Shown here: positions 4,925 to 6,027 of the stretch, piece by piece
Layout: each line of letters starts with the position of its first letter
Position numbering within the stretch: position 1 is the first letter of the stretch
Assembly (NCBI GenBank): GCA_937873665.1
Contig: CALMYW010000080.1
Location: 1-6,027 of the forward strand
DNA length: 6,027 bases
DNA from: an uncultured Sphingorhabdus sp.
Lineage (GTDB): Bacteria; Pseudomonadota; Alphaproteobacteria; Sphingomonadales; Sphingomonadaceae
Direction: 5' to 3'
Made by a program: the position numbers and the translations under genes
The notes under the pieces: generated by a model
What the model saw: only the letters and a program-made list of their open reading frames with translations
What the model was told of the DNA's origin: nothing
The model's database searches: none

Positions 4925-6027
4925 ATGCAACAGTTCGATGAGCGGGAAGGGCATTCGGAGCTACGGCGGCCCGACGAGGCATCGTCCGTTGGGGTATCGT
5001 CCGTCGGGGCAATTGACGGCCCGGTCCGTTTGGTAACGCGTCGACTCATGATCTTGCTGGCCGCGCTGTCGGCTCTGGGCTCGCTGGCGATCCAGACTTT
5101 CGTGCCTGCCCTTCCCGCGGCGGCTCGTGACCTTGACGTGGTGCCGGGATCGATGCAAATGGCGATCAGCCTCTATCTCGCGGGGTTGGCAGTCGGGCAG
5201 CTGATCGGAGGATGGAGCTCCGACCTCTTCGGGCGGCGGCCTGTCATGCTGGCCGGGGCCATTCTTTACATGTTGGGGTCGTTCGCCTGCGTCTTGGCGG
5301 CCGTCCTGCCGCTGTTCCTGGCCGGGCGGATCGTTCCGGCCGTCGGCGGTGCGTTCTTGCTGTCGGTGGGCCGCACGATCATCGCCGATCTTTCGAATGG
5401 CCCTGAAACAGGCCGGCGGATGGCAGTGCTCGGCATGATCTCCCTATTGTCCCCGACGTTCGCACCGCTGTTGGGCAGCGTGGTGGCTGACCTAGCGGGT
5501 TGGCGGGCGATCATGTGGCTTTTGGCCGCTTTCGGCCTCATTGGCCTCGTCGGCACGGCAGCAGCAGTTCCGGAGAGCCGCCGGGCAGCGACCGGCGTAG
5601 CCGTAGACCCTTTCCATGGATTCCGCCGCCTCCTCGCTCGCTGGGCTTTCTGGCGGTTCAGCCTCGCGGTGATGGCGACCTCGACCGGCATCTTCGGCTT
5701 TTACGCCGCTTCCTCTTTCGTGCTGATCGACATTCAGGGATTGAGTGGAACGCAGAGCGGTATCGCCTATCTCCTCATGGCCGGCGCGGCGACGTTCGGC
5801 GCATTTCGCGCGACACGAACCAGGCGCGACCCGATGCGCACCGGATCCATCCTGTATGGATGCGGCGCCGCGATCCTGATTGTGGCGACGACACTGTCGC
5901 ACTCGGCGGTCGCGCTCATTCTGCCGATGATGATTGTATCGGTGGGAACCGGCATGGTGACGCCAGCTGCCCTTGCAGGCGCGCTGCGCACCGATCCGGC
6001 TCACGCCGGCAGCGCGTCAAGCTTGAT
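4925..6027 (+). CDS. Bcr/CflA-like multidrug efflux MFS transporter (3' end cut by window edge)
   Basis: Inner-membrane proton-coupled exporter of the drug:H+ antiporter 1 type. The 367 codons present include about ten hydrophobic segments; the rest lies beyond the window. The first segment (42-66) ends in FVPALPAAARDL, the family hallmark, though Gln57 stands where many Bcr proteins have Asp. Motif A is GGWSSDLFGRRPVM (95-108). The fifth segment has SPTFAPLLG followed by GWRAIMW (176-198), as in Bcr/CflA. A basic loop (294-305) follows the seventh or eighth segment. The start is uncertain: the frame is open from 4823, with ATG at 4865, 4925 and 5048, none with a clear ribosome site. 4925 gives a 41-residue hydrophilic N-terminus and 5048 almost none before the first helix. 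It could export a pathway substrate or a toxic intermediate, but may be unrelated. Confidence 0.85.
   Translation, partial: MQQFDEREGHSELRRPDEASSVGVSSVGAIDGPVRLVTRRLMILLAALSALGSLAIQTFVPALPAAARDLDVVPGSMQMAISLYLAGLAVGQLIGGWSSDLFGRRPVMLAGAILYMLGSFACVLAAVLPLFLAGRIVPAVGGAFLLSVGRTIIADLSNGPETGRRMAVLGMISLLSPTFAPLLGSVVADLAGWRAIMWLLAAFGLIGLVGTAAAVPESRRAATGVAVDPFHGFRRLLARWAFWRFSLAVMATSTGIFGFYAASSFVLIDIQGLSGTQSGIAYLLMAGAATFGAFRATRTRRDPMRTGSILYGCGAAILIVATTLSHSAVALILPMMIVSVGTGMVTPAALAGALRTDPAHAGSASSL
4981..5010 (+). repeat. Tandem 15-bp direct repeat (two units)
   Basis: ATCGTCCGTTGGGGT (4981-4995) is followed at once by ATCGTCCGTCGGGGC (4996-5010), 13 of 15 bases identical. If translation starts at 4925 or earlier it encodes the repeated peptide SSVGV-SSVGA in the exporter's hydrophilic N-terminus. 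If it starts at 5048 the repeat is in the untranslated leader. The unit length is a multiple of three, so gain or loss of a unit keeps the frame. Confidence 0.75.

Noticed and set aside
3845..4954. Minus-strand open frame of 369 codons across the SDR gene
   Set aside because: It lies opposite an SDR with all catalytic motifs intact, and its translation resembles no known family.
1..6027. tRNA, rRNA, CRISPR, insertion sequence, integrase or phage signals
   Set aside because: Reading both strands showed no cloverleaf, spaced repeat array, transposase motif or terminal inverted repeats.

Overview
This is a GC-rich window from a proteobacterium with a versatile CoA-ester catabolism. Codon use and gene types suit an alphaproteobacterium, possibly a sphingomonad, but nothing in the window fixes the taxon. 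No RNA genes, CRISPR arrays, insertion sequences or phage genes were seen.

Layout. A leftward cluster occupies 1-3397, in transcription order: a DUF35 OB-fold protein (2963-3397), an SCP2-type thiolase-superfamily enzyme (1815-2960), a family III (CaiB/BaiF) CoA-transferase (571-1818) and the N-terminal half of a 3-hydroxyisobutyrate-dehydrogenase-like enzyme (1-477, running off the left edge). The first three are tightly packed (2-bp gap, then a 4-bp ATGA overlap), so they look like one translationally coupled operon. The fourth follows after 93 bp holding a 20-bp palindrome and has its own good ribosome binding site. A 591-bp gap (3398-3988) separates this cluster from two rightward genes: a classical SDR oxidoreductase (3989-4777) and a Bcr/CflA-like MFS exporter (about 4925 to the right edge, truncated).

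Function. The leftward genes and the divergent SDR read as a degradation module for a CoA-activated acid. The CoA-transferase could load or exchange CoA, the SDR and the beta-hydroxyacid dehydrogenase could oxidise hydroxyl groups, and the thiolase/DUF35 pair could make or break a C-C bond beside the thioester. The substrate cannot be read from the sequence. Thiolase/DUF35 pairs are known in archaeal HMG-CoA synthesis, in phloroglucinol acylation (PhlACB) and in actinobacterial steroid side-chain retro-aldol cleavage (Ltp2/ChsH2). Here the thiolase keeps the nucleophilic Cys and the GHP His but lacks the second catalytic Cys, and the DUF35 protein has lost most zinc-ribbon cysteines.

Regulation. 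The most striking non-coding signal is an identical 12-mer, TTGATATAGCAA, found twice in the divergent gap (3537-3548 and 3818-3829). Each copy is the core of a 7-6-7 inverted repeat, perfect at the first site and 6/7 at the second. The first overlaps a good leftward sigma70-like promoter (TTGACA, 16 bp, TATCAA); the second overlaps a rightward TATAAT. This suggests one regulator, not encoded in the window, controlling both the operon and the SDR.
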